Assembly: GCF_002251435.1 (NCBI RefSeq)
Contig: NZ_NPJI01000073.1
Location: 1 to 64,000, forward strand
DNA from: Prevotella sp. P2-180
Lineage (GTDB): Bacteria > Bacteroidota > Bacteroidia > Bacteroidales > Bacteroidaceae
Reading direction: 5' to 3'
Length of the DNA stretch: 64,000 nt
This document shows positions 17,745-27,415 of the stretch, one piece after another (within the stretch, counting starts at the first letter, position 1; each line of letters begins with the position of its first letter). The notes beneath the pieces were generated by a model. It worked only from the letters and a program-made list of their open reading frames with translations. It was not told the origin of the DNA and ran no database searches. Both the position numbers and the translations under genes were made by a program.

Positions 17745-18144
17745 AATAGAACATTTCATATACTTACGCGACGTCCGTTTCCACGCCTGCCATGGGGTAA
17801 TGCCCCAAGAGCAGGCGGTAGGGGCGGATTTCGTCGTTTCTGTAAAACTGGGTGTTGATTTCTCAAAGGCAGCAGAGACTGACTCAGTGGACGACACAGT
17901 GTCCTACGCCGATGTCTATGAGTTGCTGAAGGAAGAAATGAACAAGACCTCAAAGCTCTTGGAACATGTGGCGGGGAGAATGGTGAAAACCATAAGGCAA
18001 CGCTTTCCGCAGGTCTTCTCCATATCTCTGCAACTCACAAAAATCAACCCTCCAATGGGGGCTGATTGTGCTGGTGCAGGGGTTGAGGTATGTTGGAGTT
18101 CCTTAAATAATGATAAAACTCAGGCTGAAAATTCAGTTTTTTAA
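17737..18144 (+). CDS. folB: Dihydroneopterin aldolase
   Basis: 135 aa from GTG at 17737. Cleaves 7,8-dihydroneopterin to the 6-hydroxymethyl pterin used by FolK. DVRFHACHGVMPQEQ (family motif with the conserved His-Gly and Glu), VGADFVVSVKL, SVDDTVSYADVYELL, and the C-terminal LTKINPPMGAD are all typical. The frame reaches further upstream (GTG at 17722) inside nrdJ; the later GTG gives the usual N-terminus. It overlaps nrdJ by 8 bp, implying coupled translation. Confidence 0.9.
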   Translation: MDRIEHFIYLRDVRFHACHGVMPQEQAVGADFVVSVKLGVDFSKAAETDSVDDTVSYADVYELLKEEMNKTSKLLEHVAGRMVKTIRQRFPQVFSISLQLTKINPPMGADCAGAGVEVCWSSLNNDKTQAENSVF

Positions 18145-18155
18145 AATTTAATTGG

Positions 18156-18164
18156 TATTTTTGC
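18156..18164 (+). promoter_or_regulatory. Promoter -7 element of the amidase/mlaD unit
   Basis: TATTTTTGC 12 bases upstream of the ATG at 18176. It overlaps an upstream in-frame TTG start candidate and so argues against that start. Confidence 0.45.
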
Positions 18165-18175
18165 AAGCAAAAACA

Positions 18176-19396
18176 ATGAATATGGGCAGAAAGATAGTCA
18201 TTCTTCTGTTTTCGATGTTTGTGGTGAGGCTTGCCATGGCAGATGGCAACCGCAACTTCACTCTCGTCATCGACGCAGGACATGGCGGCCACGACGCAGG
18301 TGCCTTGGGCGCTATGTCTAAGGAGAAAAACATTAATCTCAATGTGGCATTGGCATTTGGCAGATATGTTGAGACAAATTGTCCTGATGTAAAGGTGGTT
18401 TATACAAGGAAGACCGATGTGTTTGTCACACTACACGAAAGGGCCAACATTGCCAACAGAAACAAGGCTGACTTGTTTGTATCCATACATACCAACGCCT
18501 TGCCAAAAGGAAAACAGGCTCGCGGGTTGGAAACTTACACCCTTGGTATGAACAGGGCTGAGGAAAACTTCGACGTGGCTAAGCGTGAGAATGCGGTAAT
18601 CCTATATGAAAAAGACTACAAGCAGAGATACGAAGGCTTCGACCCAAACTCATCGGAGAGTTATATCATGTTTGAATTCCTACAGGACAAAAACATGGCT
18701 CAAAGCGTCGAACTGGCTAAAATGGTACAGAAGAGAACCTGTGCCTCTGCCGACAGGGCAAACAAGGGAGTGAGACAAGCAGGATTCCTCGTGCTGCGCG
18801 AAACGTCAATGCCAAGCTGTCTCATAGAGTTGGGATTCATCACTACGTTCTCGGAAGAGCAGTACCTGAATACAAAACAGGGAGTCGATGCATTGGGATA
18901 TGGTATCTACCAGGCTTTCGTCGACTATCGAAACAAGTTTGACAAGAGCATCACCGTGCCGTTCCGTATAGGAGAAAGAATGATAGAACCTCAACAGTCG
19001 CCGCAGGAATTGGTGAAGGATAATACAGAGCAAATGCCTAAGCAACAGGACGACGAGACAAATGGGAAAGAGGAACAAAAGGAATCTCCTGCCGACACAA
19101 GGCAGAATGATGGCGCCCCCGTATTCAAAATACAGTTTCTTACCGCTACAGGTAAGATACGTAATGGGGACAAACGTCTTAAGGGTATTGAAGACTACGA
19201 CTATTATGTTGATGGCAAGACATATAAGTATACTGTGGGATGCTCAGAGAATTATAATGAGATATACCGCTTGAGAAAGACTATACTCGACAAGTTCCCC
19301 CAAGCATTCATAATAGCCTTCAAAAATGGCGAAAGGACTGATGTGGTGGAAGCCATAAGGGAGTACAAAAGGAATAAAAGTAATAATGGGAAGTAA
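18176..19396 (+). CDS. N-acetylmuramoyl-L-alanine amidase (Amidase_3), SPOR-like C-terminus
   Basis: 406 aa. Signal peptide (IVILLFSMFVVRLAMA), then the zinc amidase domain: IDAGHGGHDAG with the first Zn His, ERANIANRNKADLFVSIHTNA with the second Zn His, and CLIELGFIT with the catalytic Glu. Residues ~270-320 are a charged linker; the last ~80 residues (FKIQFLTATG, DYYVDGKTYKYTVGCSENYNEI) look like a SPOR septal-targeting domain. It splits the stem-peptide amide bond during daughter-cell separation. ~26 bp upstream of mlaD. Confidence 0.88.
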   Translation: MNMGRKIVILLFSMFVVRLAMADGNRNFTLVIDAGHGGHDAGALGAMSKEKNINLNVALAFGRYVETNCPDVKVVYTRKTDVFVTLHERANIANRNKADLFVSIHTNALPKGKQARGLETYTLGMNRAEENFDVAKRENAVILYEKDYKQRYEGFDPNSSESYIMFEFLQDKNMAQSVELAKMVQKRTCASADRANKGVRQAGFLVLRETSMPSCLIELGFITTFSEEQYLNTKQGVDALGYGIYQAFVDYRNKFDKSITVPFRIGERMIEPQQSPQELVKDNTEQMPKQQDDETNGKEEQKESPADTRQNDGAPVFKIQFLTATGKIRNGDKRLKGIEDYDYYVDGKTYKYTVGCSENYNEIYRLRKTILDKFPQAFIIAFKNGERTDVVEAIREYKRNKSNNGK

Positions 19397-19421
19397 TAAA
19401 GTGAAACTAAAATAATATAAG

Positions 19422-20327
19422 ATGAAACGCATATCAAAAGAAGTTCAGATAGCTCTCGTGGCTATTGTCGGAATAGTGGTACTGTATGCTGGATTGCAGT
19501 TCCTGAGAGGACTTAGTCTCTATTCCAACGACGACACTTATTACGTCTCGTTCAAGGATATCAGCGGACTGGCGCCTGCATGTGCAGTTTATGCCAACGG
19601 ATATAAGATAGGAGTGGTGAAAGATATCGAGTTCGGTTATGGTGCCGACAATAAGGATATCGTTGCTGTGCTTGGCATAGACAACAGGATGAACATTCCA
19701 TCAGGATCTAAGGCCGAGATAGAGAGCGACATGCTCGGAAATGTGAAACTCAACATCGTGCTCGCACCCTTTTCCGGTGAAAAACTTTCTCCAGGCGACA
19801 CCATAAAGGGAAACCAAGAGGCTGGTCTGATGGGAAAGGTGGGACAAATGCTGCCTGCCGTAGAGAAGATACTGCCCAAACTCGACTCTATATTGGCAAA
19901 CCTGAATGCTCTCACTGCCGACCCCGCACTTGCCAATTCATTACACAATGTAGACAAGATCACGTCCGACCTTACAGTCACCACACGACAGCTCAACACG
20001 CTTATGACAAACGTCAACAAGCGACTGCCGTCGATGATGGACAAGGCCGACGCTACACTCGACAATACAAAGACACTCACTGCGGATCTCAGCCAGATAG
20101 ACCTGCAGGCCACAATGGCAAAGGTAAATGCCACACTCGACAATGTTCATGAACTCACAGAATCGCTAAACAACAAAGAAGGAACCATCGGACTGCTAAT
20201 GAGAGATCCAAACCTGTATTGGAATCTTTCAAACACCATGAGGGATGCCGACTCGCTGCTTATCGACCTGAAGTCTCATCCTAAACGTTACGTACACTTC
20301 TCGCTGTTCGGCAAAAAGGATAAATAA
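19422..20327 (+). CDS. mlaD: MlaD/MCE-family lipid-transport protein
   Basis: 301 aa. One N-terminal TM (ALVAIVGIVVLYAGLQFL), then an MCE domain (residues ~38-110, FKDISGLAPACAVYANGYKIGVV), then a long helical region with regularly spaced Leu and Asn (LDNTKTLTADL, LDNVHELTESL) that would extend across the periplasm. MlaD hexamers carry phospholipids between the membranes. No mlaE/mlaF are adjacent here. The C-terminus carries IGLLMRDPNLYWNL, typical of Bacteroidetes MlaD. Confidence 0.88.
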   Translation: MKRISKEVQIALVAIVGIVVLYAGLQFLRGLSLYSNDDTYYVSFKDISGLAPACAVYANGYKIGVVKDIEFGYGADNKDIVAVLGIDNRMNIPSGSKAEIESDMLGNVKLNIVLAPFSGEKLSPGDTIKGNQEAGLMGKVGQMLPAVEKILPKLDSILANLNALTADPALANSLHNVDKITSDLTVTTRQLNTLMTNVNKRLPSMMDKADATLDNTKTLTADLSQIDLQATMAKVNATLDNVHELTESLNNKEGTIGLLMRDPNLYWNLSNTMRDADSLLIDLKSHPKRYVHFSLFGKKDK

Positions 20328-20708
20328 TCGCAAATCATGGCTTAATTTAAATTTCATATAAATAATATCAGCACTATTCTGTCCTTGTCAATACAGGGTT
20401 GAAAGTGCTGATAACTTTATAGTTCCAACCTGCAGTCACATTATTTAACATTGTTTAGAGAAACATGCTGTGCGAATTATAACTTTCATTAAATCAAGGT
20501 ATTAGACTTTCGCAATACCCTCGCTCAGATGACGCTTTACAAAAAATACCTATAACACCAAAGATTAGCGAGTTACGTAATAAGGATTACAATCGGCATA
20601 AAAAGCCACATTTGGTCAATTCAAAAAAAAGTGCGAAATTTGCACCCGGAATTCGGCAACTTATTCCAGATATTACGATAATAACACCTATAATTCTTAA
20701 AAACCACA
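20328..20708. other. 381-bp noncoding region upstream of dnaA
   Basis: Contains a 10-bp perfect inverted repeat TATCAGCACT (20366-20375) / AGTGCTGATA (20404-20413) just after mlaD, which may terminate that transcript. A weaker repeat GGTATT/AATACC lies near 20500. The dnaA promoter is at its right end. I see no DnaA box closer than two mismatches to TTATNCACA, so a classic oriC is not supported here. Confidence 0.6.
20611..20643 (+). promoter_or_regulatory. dnaA promoter
   Basis: TTTG at 20611-20614, 20 bases, GAAATTTGC at 20635-20643 (one base off TAnnTTTGC). Leader of ~60 bases to the ATG at 20709. Confidence 0.55.
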
Positions 20709-22118
20709 ATGGTCAACAACTATAAGTCTGTATGGGAGCAGTGCTTGAAAATCATTCGAGGCAATGTAACTGTCCAGCAATATGAAACATGGTTCGCACC
20801 TATCGTATTTGAGAGTTTCTCAACTGAAAAGAACACTCTCTTGGTGCAAGTTCCAAGTTCGTTTGTCTACGAATACTTGGAACAGCATTTCGTGGGCCTG
20901 CTCAGCAAGGTTCTTGCCCATTGCTTTGGTACCAACGTAAGGCTCACTTATCGCATTGTTACAGACAAGTCTCACAACCTCTCGCAGGATGTGGAGGGAG
21001 AACAGCCCGTACAAATAGAACAACAGCCGAAAGCGGGAGTCAACAAGTCTCCTTCCATGCTCGATGCTGCCAAGCCGCAGGAGATAAACACGCAGCTTAA
21101 TCCAAAACAAACGTTCGCCAACTATATAGAAGGCAACAGCAACAAACTGCCCCGAACCGTAGGTATGTCTATTGCTGAACATCCAGGAAAGTCCACCTTC
21201 AATCCATTTTATATCTATGGACCTTCAGGATGTGGAAAAACCCATCTTATCAATGCCATTGGTGTAAGGTGTAAGGAACTATATCCGCAAAAACGTGTCC
21301 TTTACGTCTCTGCGAGACTGTTCCAGGTGCAGTTTACCGATGCCACTCGGCGCAACATGGTCAACGACTTCATCAATTTCTACCTCACCATCGACGTACT
21401 CATCGTCGACGACATTCAGGAGTGGGCTACAGCAGGCAAGACCATCGACACCTTCTTCCATATCTTCAACCATCTCTTCCGCAACGGTAAGCAGATAATA
21501 CTCGCCAGCGACCGCCCACCGGTAGACCTGCAAGGCATGAAGGACCGCCTTATCACCCGATTCTCGTGCGGACTCATAGCCGAGTTGGAAAAACCGAACA
21601 TCGACCTTTGTATAGACATTCTCAACAGCAAGTGTCGACGTGACGGACTGAAAATATCCAACGACGTGCTTCGTTTCATAGCCGAGACCGCCAACGGAAG
21701 CGTACGCGACCTGCAGGGCGTGGTAAACTCACTGTTGGCATATTCAGTGGTATACAACTGTAATATCGACATGCACCTTGCCGAGCGTGTAATGAAACGA
21801 GCCGTGAAGACCGACAACCATCCACTCACGGTCGACGATATCCTTGAGCGCGTCTGCCGGCATTTCAATGTCACCACACAGCAAGTCATGAGCCGAAGCC
21901 GCAAGCGCGACTACGTGTCAGCACGACAGATGTCGATGTATTTCGCCCAGAAATACACCAAGATGCCAGCTTCCCGCATAGGCCAGCTCATAGGAGGCCG
22001 TGACCATTCCACCGTGATCCACAGCTGTACTGCCATAGAGCAGCGGCTGAAAGTAGACAAGGCATTCGTGGCAGAGGTCACTTCTATTGAAAACTCTTTT
22101 AAATTGAAACGACAATAA
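20709..22118 (+). CDS. dnaA: Chromosomal replication initiator DnaA
   Basis: 469 aa. Domain I (residues ~1-85, WEQCLKIIRGNVTVQQYETWF), a Gln/Lys-rich linker, then the AAA+ core with Walker A GPSGCGKTH (~171-179), Walker B VLIVDDIQ (~230-237) and arginine-finger region ITRFSCGL, and domain IV with the DNA-binding signature GGRDHSTVIHS (~429-439). It opens oriC with ATP. Single gene with its own promoter; rsfS-ftsH-cdsA follow from a separate promoter. Confidence 0.97.
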   Translation: MVNNYKSVWEQCLKIIRGNVTVQQYETWFAPIVFESFSTEKNTLLVQVPSSFVYEYLEQHFVGLLSKVLAHCFGTNVRLTYRIVTDKSHNLSQDVEGEQPVQIEQQPKAGVNKSPSMLDAAKPQEINTQLNPKQTFANYIEGNSNKLPRTVGMSIAEHPGKSTFNPFYIYGPSGCGKTHLINAIGVRCKELYPQKRVLYVSARLFQVQFTDATRRNMVNDFINFYLTIDVLIVDDIQEWATAGKTIDTFFHIFNHLFRNGKQIILASDRPPVDLQGMKDRLITRFSCGLIAELEKPNIDLCIDILNSKCRRDGLKISNDVLRFIAETANGSVRDLQGVVNSLLAYSVVYNCNIDMHLAERVMKRAVKTDNHPLTVDDILERVCRHFNVTTQQVMSRSRKRDYVSARQMSMYFAQKYTKMPASRIGQLIGGRDHSTVIHSCTAIEQRLKVDKAFVAEVTSIENSFKLKRQ

Positions 22119-22193
22119 GAGTGAAAATGTTAATAATGTTTGGAATTAAGACATTTTCTTAATTCTTAATGCTTATTTCTTGATTAAATGTAT

Positions 22194-22202
22194 TAACTTT
22201 GC
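22194..22202 (+). promoter_or_regulatory. Promoter -7 element of rsfS-ftsH-cdsA
   Basis: TAACTTTGC, ~60 bases upstream of the rsfS ATG. Confidence 0.65.
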
Positions 22203-22212
22203 AGCAAAATTC

Positions 22213-22245
22213 GGGAAGTGGGGGCGTAATACGCCATTCACTCCC
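22213..22245 (+). promoter_or_regulatory. Structured 5' leader of rsfS
   Basis: Directly after the inferred transcript start: GGGA/AGTG (22213-22220) can pair with CACT/CCC (22239-22245) around an inner hairpin GGCGT-AAT-ACGCC (22223-22235). No T tract follows, so it is a leader structure rather than a terminator. Confidence 0.45.
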
Positions 22246-22264
22246 CCAAAATAACGTATTATTA

Positions 22265-22624
22265 ATGGAAGAAACAAAAAATTTAGTAGAAAGTATCACA
22301 AAGGGAATACAAGAGAAAAAAGGTTCAAACATCGTTATCGCTGACCTCAAGAATATTGAGGGCGCCATCTGCAGGTATTTCGTAATCTGTACCGGACAGT
22401 CGCCAGCACAAGTGGAAGCTATCACTGACTCTGTCACCGAAACAGTAAGAATCGAAACCGGAGAGAAACCTGTTAAGATAGTCGGACTTGAAAATGCACA
22501 ATGGGTGGCAATGGACTATGTCGACGCCATGGTTCACGTGTTTTTGCCTGATGTCAGAGAATACTACGACCTTGAGAACCTCTGGGAAGATGCTGATTTC
22601 GAACGGATAACGGATATCGAGTAA
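22265..22624 (+). CDS. rsfS: Ribosomal silencing factor RsfS
   Basis: 119 aa. Binds L14 on the 50S subunit and blocks 30S joining during starvation. Typical signatures: ICRYFVICTGQSPAQVEAI, and the C-terminal WVAMDYVDAMVHVFLPDVREYYDLENLW. First gene of a unit with ftsH (29 bp downstream) and cdsA, a common Bacteroidetes order. Confidence 0.93.
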   Translation: MEETKNLVESITKGIQEKKGSNIVIADLKNIEGAICRYFVICTGQSPAQVEAITDSVTETVRIETGEKPVKIVGLENAQWVAMDYVDAMVHVFLPDVREYYDLENLWEDADFERITDIE

Positions 22625-22653
22625 TAACCAAAGCCAACTCTTGATTGATTATT

Positions 22654-24705
22654 ATGAACAACAGCAATAACAATAACAACAACAACCAGGACCCAAACAT
22701 GAGGATGCCGAAGTTCAACATGAACTGGATCTATATCCTCGCACTGTTTGTTATCGGTGTACTCTATTTTACAAATGGAAACACAAATTCCAGTGTAAGG
22801 ACCGAAGCCTCATACGACCAGTTCAAGAAGATGGTCATTAAGGGTTATGCTTCCAAAATCGTTGTCAACAAGGATAAAAGCATACTCCACATGTATGTCA
22901 AGCCAGAACATATCAGGGATGTGTTCAAGCAGGGCATTGACAAAACCGGCAAGGAACCATCGGTGGAAGTGCAGTTTGGCTCCGTTGACCAGGTAGAGCA
23001 ATTTGTTGAACAGGCAAAGCAAGACAAGAAGTTTTCCGGAGATTTCAGTTATGAAAACAGTAAGGATAACGATTTCTTCTCAATTATCTTCTATAATATC
23101 TTGCCATTAGTCTTCATTGTAGGCTTCTGGATTTTCATCATGCGACGCATGGGCGGCGGAGGAATGGGAGGCTCGTCAGGCATTTTCAATGTAGGAAAAA
23201 GCCGTGCAAAGATGTACGAAAAGGGCAATGCCACCAATGTCACCTTTAAGGATGTGGCAGGACAGGCTGGGGCAAAGCAGGAAGTGCAGGAAATCGTCGA
23301 ATTCCTCAAAAATCCTCAGAAATACACGGAGTTAGGCGGAAAAATACCAAAGGGCGCATTGCTCGTAGGCCCTCCGGGAACAGGTAAGACTCTGCTTGCC
23401 AAGGCTGTGGCGGGAGAGGCAGGAGTGCCTTTCTTCTCCATGAGCGGCAGTGACTTCGTGGAGATGTTTGTCGGCGTGGGAGCCAGCCGTGTGCGCGACC
23501 TTTTCCGACAGGCAAAGGAGAAGTCGCCGTGCATCATCTTTATTGACGAGATTGATGCCGTGGGACGAGCCCGAAGCAAGAATCCCGCCATGGGAGGAAA
23601 CGATGAGCGCGAGAACACCCTCAATGCGCTACTCACCGAAATGGACGGTTTCGGCACCAACAGTGGCGTAATTATACTTGCAGCCACCAACCGTGCCGAT
23701 ATGCTCGATTCTGCCCTAATGAGAGCTGGACGTTTCGACAGGCAGATACATGTAGACCTGCCCGACCTTAACGAGCGTAAGGCAATATTCCAGGTGCATC
23801 TTAAACCAATCAAGACCGACGAGAGCCTCGACATCGACTTCCTGTCTCGTCAGACACCAGGCTTTTCCGGTGCCGACATAGCCAATGTATGTAACGAGGC
23901 AGCGCTCATTGCCGCTCGCCACGACAGCAAGGCAGTGTGTAAGCAAGACTTCCTCGACGCTGTAGACCGAATCATTGGCGGTCTTGAGAAAAAGACAAAA
24001 ATCATGACCGACGCCGAGAAGCGCGCCATCGCTATCCATGAGGCAGGCCATGCCACCATCTCCTGGTTCTGCGAACACGCCAACCCGCTTGTGAAAGTCA
24101 GCATCGTGCCAAGAGGACGCGCCTTGGGTGCCGCATGGTATCTGCCGGAAGAGCGAGCCATCACCACAAAAGAGGAAATGCTCGACGAAATGTGCGCTAC
24201 ACTGGGAGGACGTGCAGCAGAGGAATTGTTCTTGCACCGTATCTCTACCGGAGCCATGAACGACCTGGAGCGTGTTACAAAAAGCGCTTACGGCATGGTG
24301 GCTTTTGCCGGCATGAGCGAGCGTCTGCCAAACATCTGTTATTACAACAATAGCGAATACACTTTCCAGCGCCCATATTCCGAGACAACCGCCAAAATCA
24401 TGGACGACGAAGTACTGAAGATGATAAACCAGCAGTACGACAGGGCAAAGGCAATACTTCAGGAGCATAGCGAGGGACATAATCTGCTCGCCGACCTGCT
24501 CGTTCAGCGGGAAGTCATCTTTGCCGACGATGTGGAACGCATCTTCGGCAAGCGCCCGTGGGTCAGCCGTTCTGAGGAACTTCTTGAAGCTCAACAGAAA
24601 GCGGAGGCGGAAGCAATGGCGGAGAAACGTGAAAAAGAGCTTCAGGCCAAGGGTACAAGCCTTGAGGCAAAGGTGAAAGATGACGAAATGAAAAATAAGG
24701 AATAA
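22654..24705 (+). CDS. ftsH: ATP-dependent zinc metalloprotease FtsH
   Basis: 683 aa from the ATG at 22654. Membrane AAA+ protease that degrades damaged and regulatory membrane proteins. Asn-rich start (seven consecutive Asn), TM1 ([14 protein letters not shown]), periplasmic domain, TM2 ([15 protein letters not shown]), Gly-rich linker, Walker A GPPGTGKT (239-246), Walker [16 protein letters not shown] region [19 protein letters not shown], and the zinc site HEAGH (462-466). A Lys/Glu-rich tail ends the protein. Overlapping upstream codons at 22645 are not needed. Confidence 0.96.
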   Translation: MNNSNNNNNNNQDPNMRMPKFNMNWIYILALFVIGVLYFTNGNTNSSVRTEASYDQFKKMVIKGYASKIVVNKDKSILHMYVKPEHIRDVFKQGIDKTGKEPSVEVQFGSVDQVEQFVEQAKQDKKFSGDFSYENSKDNDFFSIIFYNILPLVFIVGFWIFIMRRMGGGGMGGSSGIFNVGKSRAKMYEKGNATNVTFKDVAGQAGAKQEVQEIVEFLKNPQKYTELGGKIPKGALLVGPPGTGKTLLAKAVAGEAGVPFFSMSGSDFVEMFVGVGASRVRDLFRQAKEKSPCIIFIDEIDAVGRARSKNPAMGGNDERENTLNALLTEMDGFGTNSGVIILAATNRADMLDSALMRAGRFDRQIHVDLPDLNERKAIFQVHLKPIKTDESLDIDFLSRQTPGFSGADIANVCNEAALIAARHDSKAVCKQDFLDAVDRIIGGLEKKTKIMTDAEKRAIAIHEAGHATISWFCEHANPLVKVSIVPRGRALGAAWYLPEERAITTKEEMLDEMCATLGGRAAEELFLHRISTGAMNDLERVTKSAYGMVAFAGMSERLPNICYYNNSEYTFQRPYSETTAKIMDDEVLKMINQQYDRAKAILQEHSEGHNLLADLLVQREVIFADDVERIFGKRPWVSRSEELLEAQQKAEAEAMAEKREKELQAKGTSLEAKVKDDEMKNKE

Positions 24706-24728
24706 AGGCTAAATAACAAACATATTAT

Positions 24729-25577
24729 ATGAAGAATCTTGTTGTAAGAACCATAACGGGAGTGTTGTTCGTGGCTGCCGTAGTGGTCAGTTTCCTCGAC
24801 CCTGTGGCAATGACAGCATTGTTTGCGCTGGTCACAGGACTCACCGTATGGGAGTTTACAGGACTGGTGAATGAACGTAATGGCGTGTCGGTCAATCGTT
24901 TCATCACCACAGTGGCGGCAACATATTTCTATTTTGCCATGGCAGGATTCTCCAGCGGCATAACCCCTCCCACGGCGTTTATCCCCTACGTCCTCACCAT
25001 AGTCTATCTCATGGTGGCGGAACTGTATGCCAAACACGAAGACCCCATAAACTGCTGGGCATACACCATGTTAGCCCAGCTCTACATAGCCTTGCCGCTA
25101 TCGTTGCTCAATGTCCTGGCGTTCCGCATGACAGAAGGCGGCATGTCTTTCACCTCAGTTCTGCCGTTGTCAGTGTTCGTGTTCCTTTGGGTAAACGATA
25201 CCGGAGCCTATTGTTGCGGCTCACTGCTTGGTAAGCACAAGCTGTTTCCGCGCGTCAGTCCGGGCAAGAGTTGGGAAGGCAGCGTAGGAGGCGGAGTGTT
25301 TGTCATCGGAGCCTCTGTCCTTGCATGGTATCTCACAGAGACCTACGGGGTCAACGACCTTCAACTCTCCGTTTTTGAGTGGATAGGACTTGGACTGACA
25401 GTAGTGGTTTTTGGCACCTGGGGCGACCTTGTTGAAAGTCTTTTCAAGCGCACCCTTGGCGTAAAGGACAGTGGCAACATCCTTCCCGGTCACGGCGGCA
25501 TGCTCGACCGCTTCGACTCCTCCCTTTTAGCTATCCCCGCAGCCGTAGTCTATCTCTTCACGCTTACATTGATATAG
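24729..25577 (+). CDS. cdsA: Phosphatidate cytidylyltransferase CdsA
   Basis: 282 aa, about eight TM helices. Makes CDP-diacylglycerol from phosphatidic acid and CTP, the branch point for bacterial phospholipids. The CDS signature is complete near the C-terminus: SLFKRTLGVKDSGNILPG followed by HGGMLDRFDS. Also VNDTGAYCCGSLLGKHK and VSPGKSWEGSVGG. 23 bp after ftsH. CDP-DAG from this enzyme would also feed the CDP-alcohol phosphotransferase at 38.1 kb. Confidence 0.95.
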   Translation: MKNLVVRTITGVLFVAAVVVSFLDPVAMTALFALVTGLTVWEFTGLVNERNGVSVNRFITTVAATYFYFAMAGFSSGITPPTAFIPYVLTIVYLMVAELYAKHEDPINCWAYTMLAQLYIALPLSLLNVLAFRMTEGGMSFTSVLPLSVFVFLWVNDTGAYCCGSLLGKHKLFPRVSPGKSWEGSVGGGVFVIGASVLAWYLTETYGVNDLQLSVFEWIGLGLTVVVFGTWGDLVESLFKRTLGVKDSGNILPGHGGMLDRFDSSLLAIPAAVVYLFTLTLI

Positions 25578-25696
25578 TACACACACACATAGTTAAAGGG
25601 TCATAGGTACTGAAGTGAACCCAAAAGTTGGTAAACTACAACAACTATGGTAAATTAGTAGTGAGTGGGTATGAGTTTACTGCCAACACGGGGTGG

Positions 25697-27292
25697 TTAT
25701 AAGCGTGGCTTGTATGCAAAGTCGTTTACGGTGCCTGTCTCGGAAGAGAAACTGATGCCTACTTTGTATATCTTGCGCTTGTCTGAGGCGTATGGTTGGA
25801 CGTAACCCTTTTCGTCTATCTGTTTCAAAGCAGCTTCCGCAGTGGAGTTAAGCTTGAATTCGAATATATAGACGTAGTCGGGACATTCCAACACGCAGTC
25901 GATGCGCCCTTGGCTCGTCTCCTTCTCAACGTAGGTGTTGTATTTGCCGAGAAGTTGGAGGATGAGGTAGAAGGTGTATTGGAAATGACGCTCACACTCC
26001 CTTTCGTCTTTTTTGCGCTGGAAACGGTAGGAGATGTTGGAGAGGAAACTCGTCAGCTGGAGCTTGAACTTCTCGATGTCGCCACTGCGCAAGGCACGGG
26101 TGACGTCAACAAACCATGAGTTGGAATATTTCTCGTCGCTGAAATAATCAGACGCAAGCAGCGCAACCATACCGCTGCGCACTTCCTCGTTGGGAAAGTC
26201 GAGACGATAGACATCGAAGGTGGGGTCATAACTCTTTATGGTAAAATATCCGCTTTGGTAGATCATTGGCAGCGGCTTTTGCTTTGTTGCCTTGTAATCT
26301 ACAAATTCTGCGGCTGAATATTCCTTGCCTGCCAGTTCGTTGATGTTTTCATGGTTGTTTGCCAAGAGACGCATTAGATACGTCGGAGTTCCTGTGGCGA
26401 ACCAATAGTTTTGGAAATCTTTGGAGTCGAGGCAGTTTAAGATGCTGAAAGGATTGAAGATGTCCTTCATCTGTTTGCTGAAATGGTAACCGTCATATTT
26501 CCGTTTCAGCTTTTCTACTGTTTCTTCCTCCGTCATGCCGTTCATCTCGCCAAGTTCCCTTATCTGTTCCTTGAACACCGAGAGAAGTTCGTCCTTCGAG
26601 ATGCCGCAAAGCGCGTCGAAACGGGAGTCGTAGCTGATGTCCTTCGGCTGGTTGAAACCGCTGAACACGCTGACCTGAGAGAACTTTGTGACTCCTGTGA
26701 GCAACACGAACTGCAGATGCTTGTCGGCGAGTTTGAACACGCTGTACAGACCTTTTAATATACCTCGATGTATGTCCTCAAGTTTTGTTTCCTTCCCGTT
26801 GAGCAGTCCTGTATAGTCAGTGTCAATAACGTCGAGCAGCGGCTTGTCGTATTCGTCAACAAGCACGACAGCGCGTCGTCCTGACTTCTCGTGCGCTTGT
26901 TTTAGCACATGGGCAATCCTTGCGCCAAGCTCCTTGTTTATTGGGTCTTTGCCCCATTGGTTCTCCCATGTCTCAAGACTTCCAAGAATACGTTTGTCAA
27001 GTTCGCCGTCTTTGTCGAAGTTCCCGCCATTGAAATCCAAATGGAACACAGGATATTCCTTCCACTCCTTCTCCAGCGTGTCGATGGCAAGTCCGCGGAA
27101 CAGTTCCTTGCGTCCAAGGAAATAGTTTTCGAGTGTAGAAATGAGCAGGCTCTTGCCGAAGCGGCGGGGGCGGCTGAGGAAATATATCTTCCCCTTGCTG
27201 ACAAGGTCATAAATCAATGCCGTCTTGTCAACATAGACATAACCATCCTCACGTATTTGCTCAAAGCTTTGTATTCCTATTGGGTACTTCAT
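25697..27292 (-). CDS. DUF1703-type AAA-ATPase-like / PD-(D/E)XK nuclease protein
   Basis: 531 aa from the ATG at 27292. N-terminal AAA-ATPase-like domain (PF09820): YVYVDKTALIYDL, IYFLSRPRRFGKSLLIST with a P-loop-like GKS, VVLVDEYDKPLLD (Walker B-like) and LLTGVTKFSQVSVFSG. C-terminal PDDEXK_9-type nuclease: GRIDCVLECPDYVYIFEFKL holds the D...E-x-K residues. This family is multiplied in Bacteroidetes genomes; its function is unknown, with a link to mobile or defence roles only suspected. A 33-codon ORF ends 2 bases before its ATG. Confidence 0.85.
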   Translation of the reverse strand: MKYPIGIQSFEQIREDGYVYVDKTALIYDLVSKGKIYFLSRPRRFGKSLLISTLENYFLGRKELFRGLAIDTLEKEWKEYPVFHLDFNGGNFDKDGELDKRILGSLETWENQWGKDPINKELGARIAHVLKQAHEKSGRRAVVLVDEYDKPLLDVIDTDYTGLLNGKETKLEDIHRGILKGLYSVFKLADKHLQFVLLTGVTKFSQVSVFSGFNQPKDISYDSRFDALCGISKDELLSVFKEQIRELGEMNGMTEEETVEKLKRKYDGYHFSKQMKDIFNPFSILNCLDSKDFQNYWFATGTPTYLMRLLANNHENINELAGKEYSAAEFVDYKATKQKPLPMIYQSGYFTIKSYDPTFDVYRLDFPNEEVRSGMVALLASDYFSDEKYSNSWFVDVTRALRSGDIEKFKLQLTSFLSNISYRFQRKKDERECERHFQYTFYLILQLLGKYNTYVEKETSQGRIDCVLECPDYVYIFEFKLNSTAEAALKQIDEKGYVQPYASDKRKIYKVGISFSSETGTVNDFAYKPRL

Positions 27293-27294
27293 AA

Positions 27295-27396
27295 TCAAGT
27301 ATTTTTTATATTTTGGGGCAAAGATACATTATTTATTTCATTTCTCCAAGAAAAACACAGATTTTCTCCAGTGATACCTAAATATTCATTATCCAT
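27295..27396 (-). CDS. Possible 33-aa ORF just upstream of the AAA/PD-(D/E)XK gene
   Basis: ATG at 27394-27396, TGA at 27295-27297, two bases before the ATG of the next gene. The product begins MDNEYLGITGENLCFSW. A consensus promoter (TAACTTTGC on the minus strand at 27416-27424) lies ~20 bases upstream. However, a second TATCTTTGC inside the ORF (minus strand, near 27325) could be the true promoter for the large gene, in which case this ORF is just leader. No known family. Confidence 0.3.
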   Translation of the reverse strand: MDNEYLGITGENLCFSWRNEINNVSLPQNIKNT

Positions 27397-27415
27397 ATCT
27401 TGAGAATTTCATGAT

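Noticed and set aside
23716..24594. 292-aa minus-strand ORF antisense to ftsH
   Set aside because: Lies entirely within the conserved FtsH AAA/protease coding region; an antisense artefact of codon bias.
25578..25696. Possible insertion-sequence end between cdsA and the DUF1703-type gene
   Set aside because: The imperfect inverted repeat GTTGGTAAACT / AGTTTACTGCCAAC has mismatches, there is no transposase fragment or target duplication, and it may be only a weak bidirectional terminator.
27388..27400. Single DnaA-box-like TTATCCATA near the GGTWACC array
   Set aside because: One site with one mismatch to TTATNCACA is expected by chance in AT-rich DNA.
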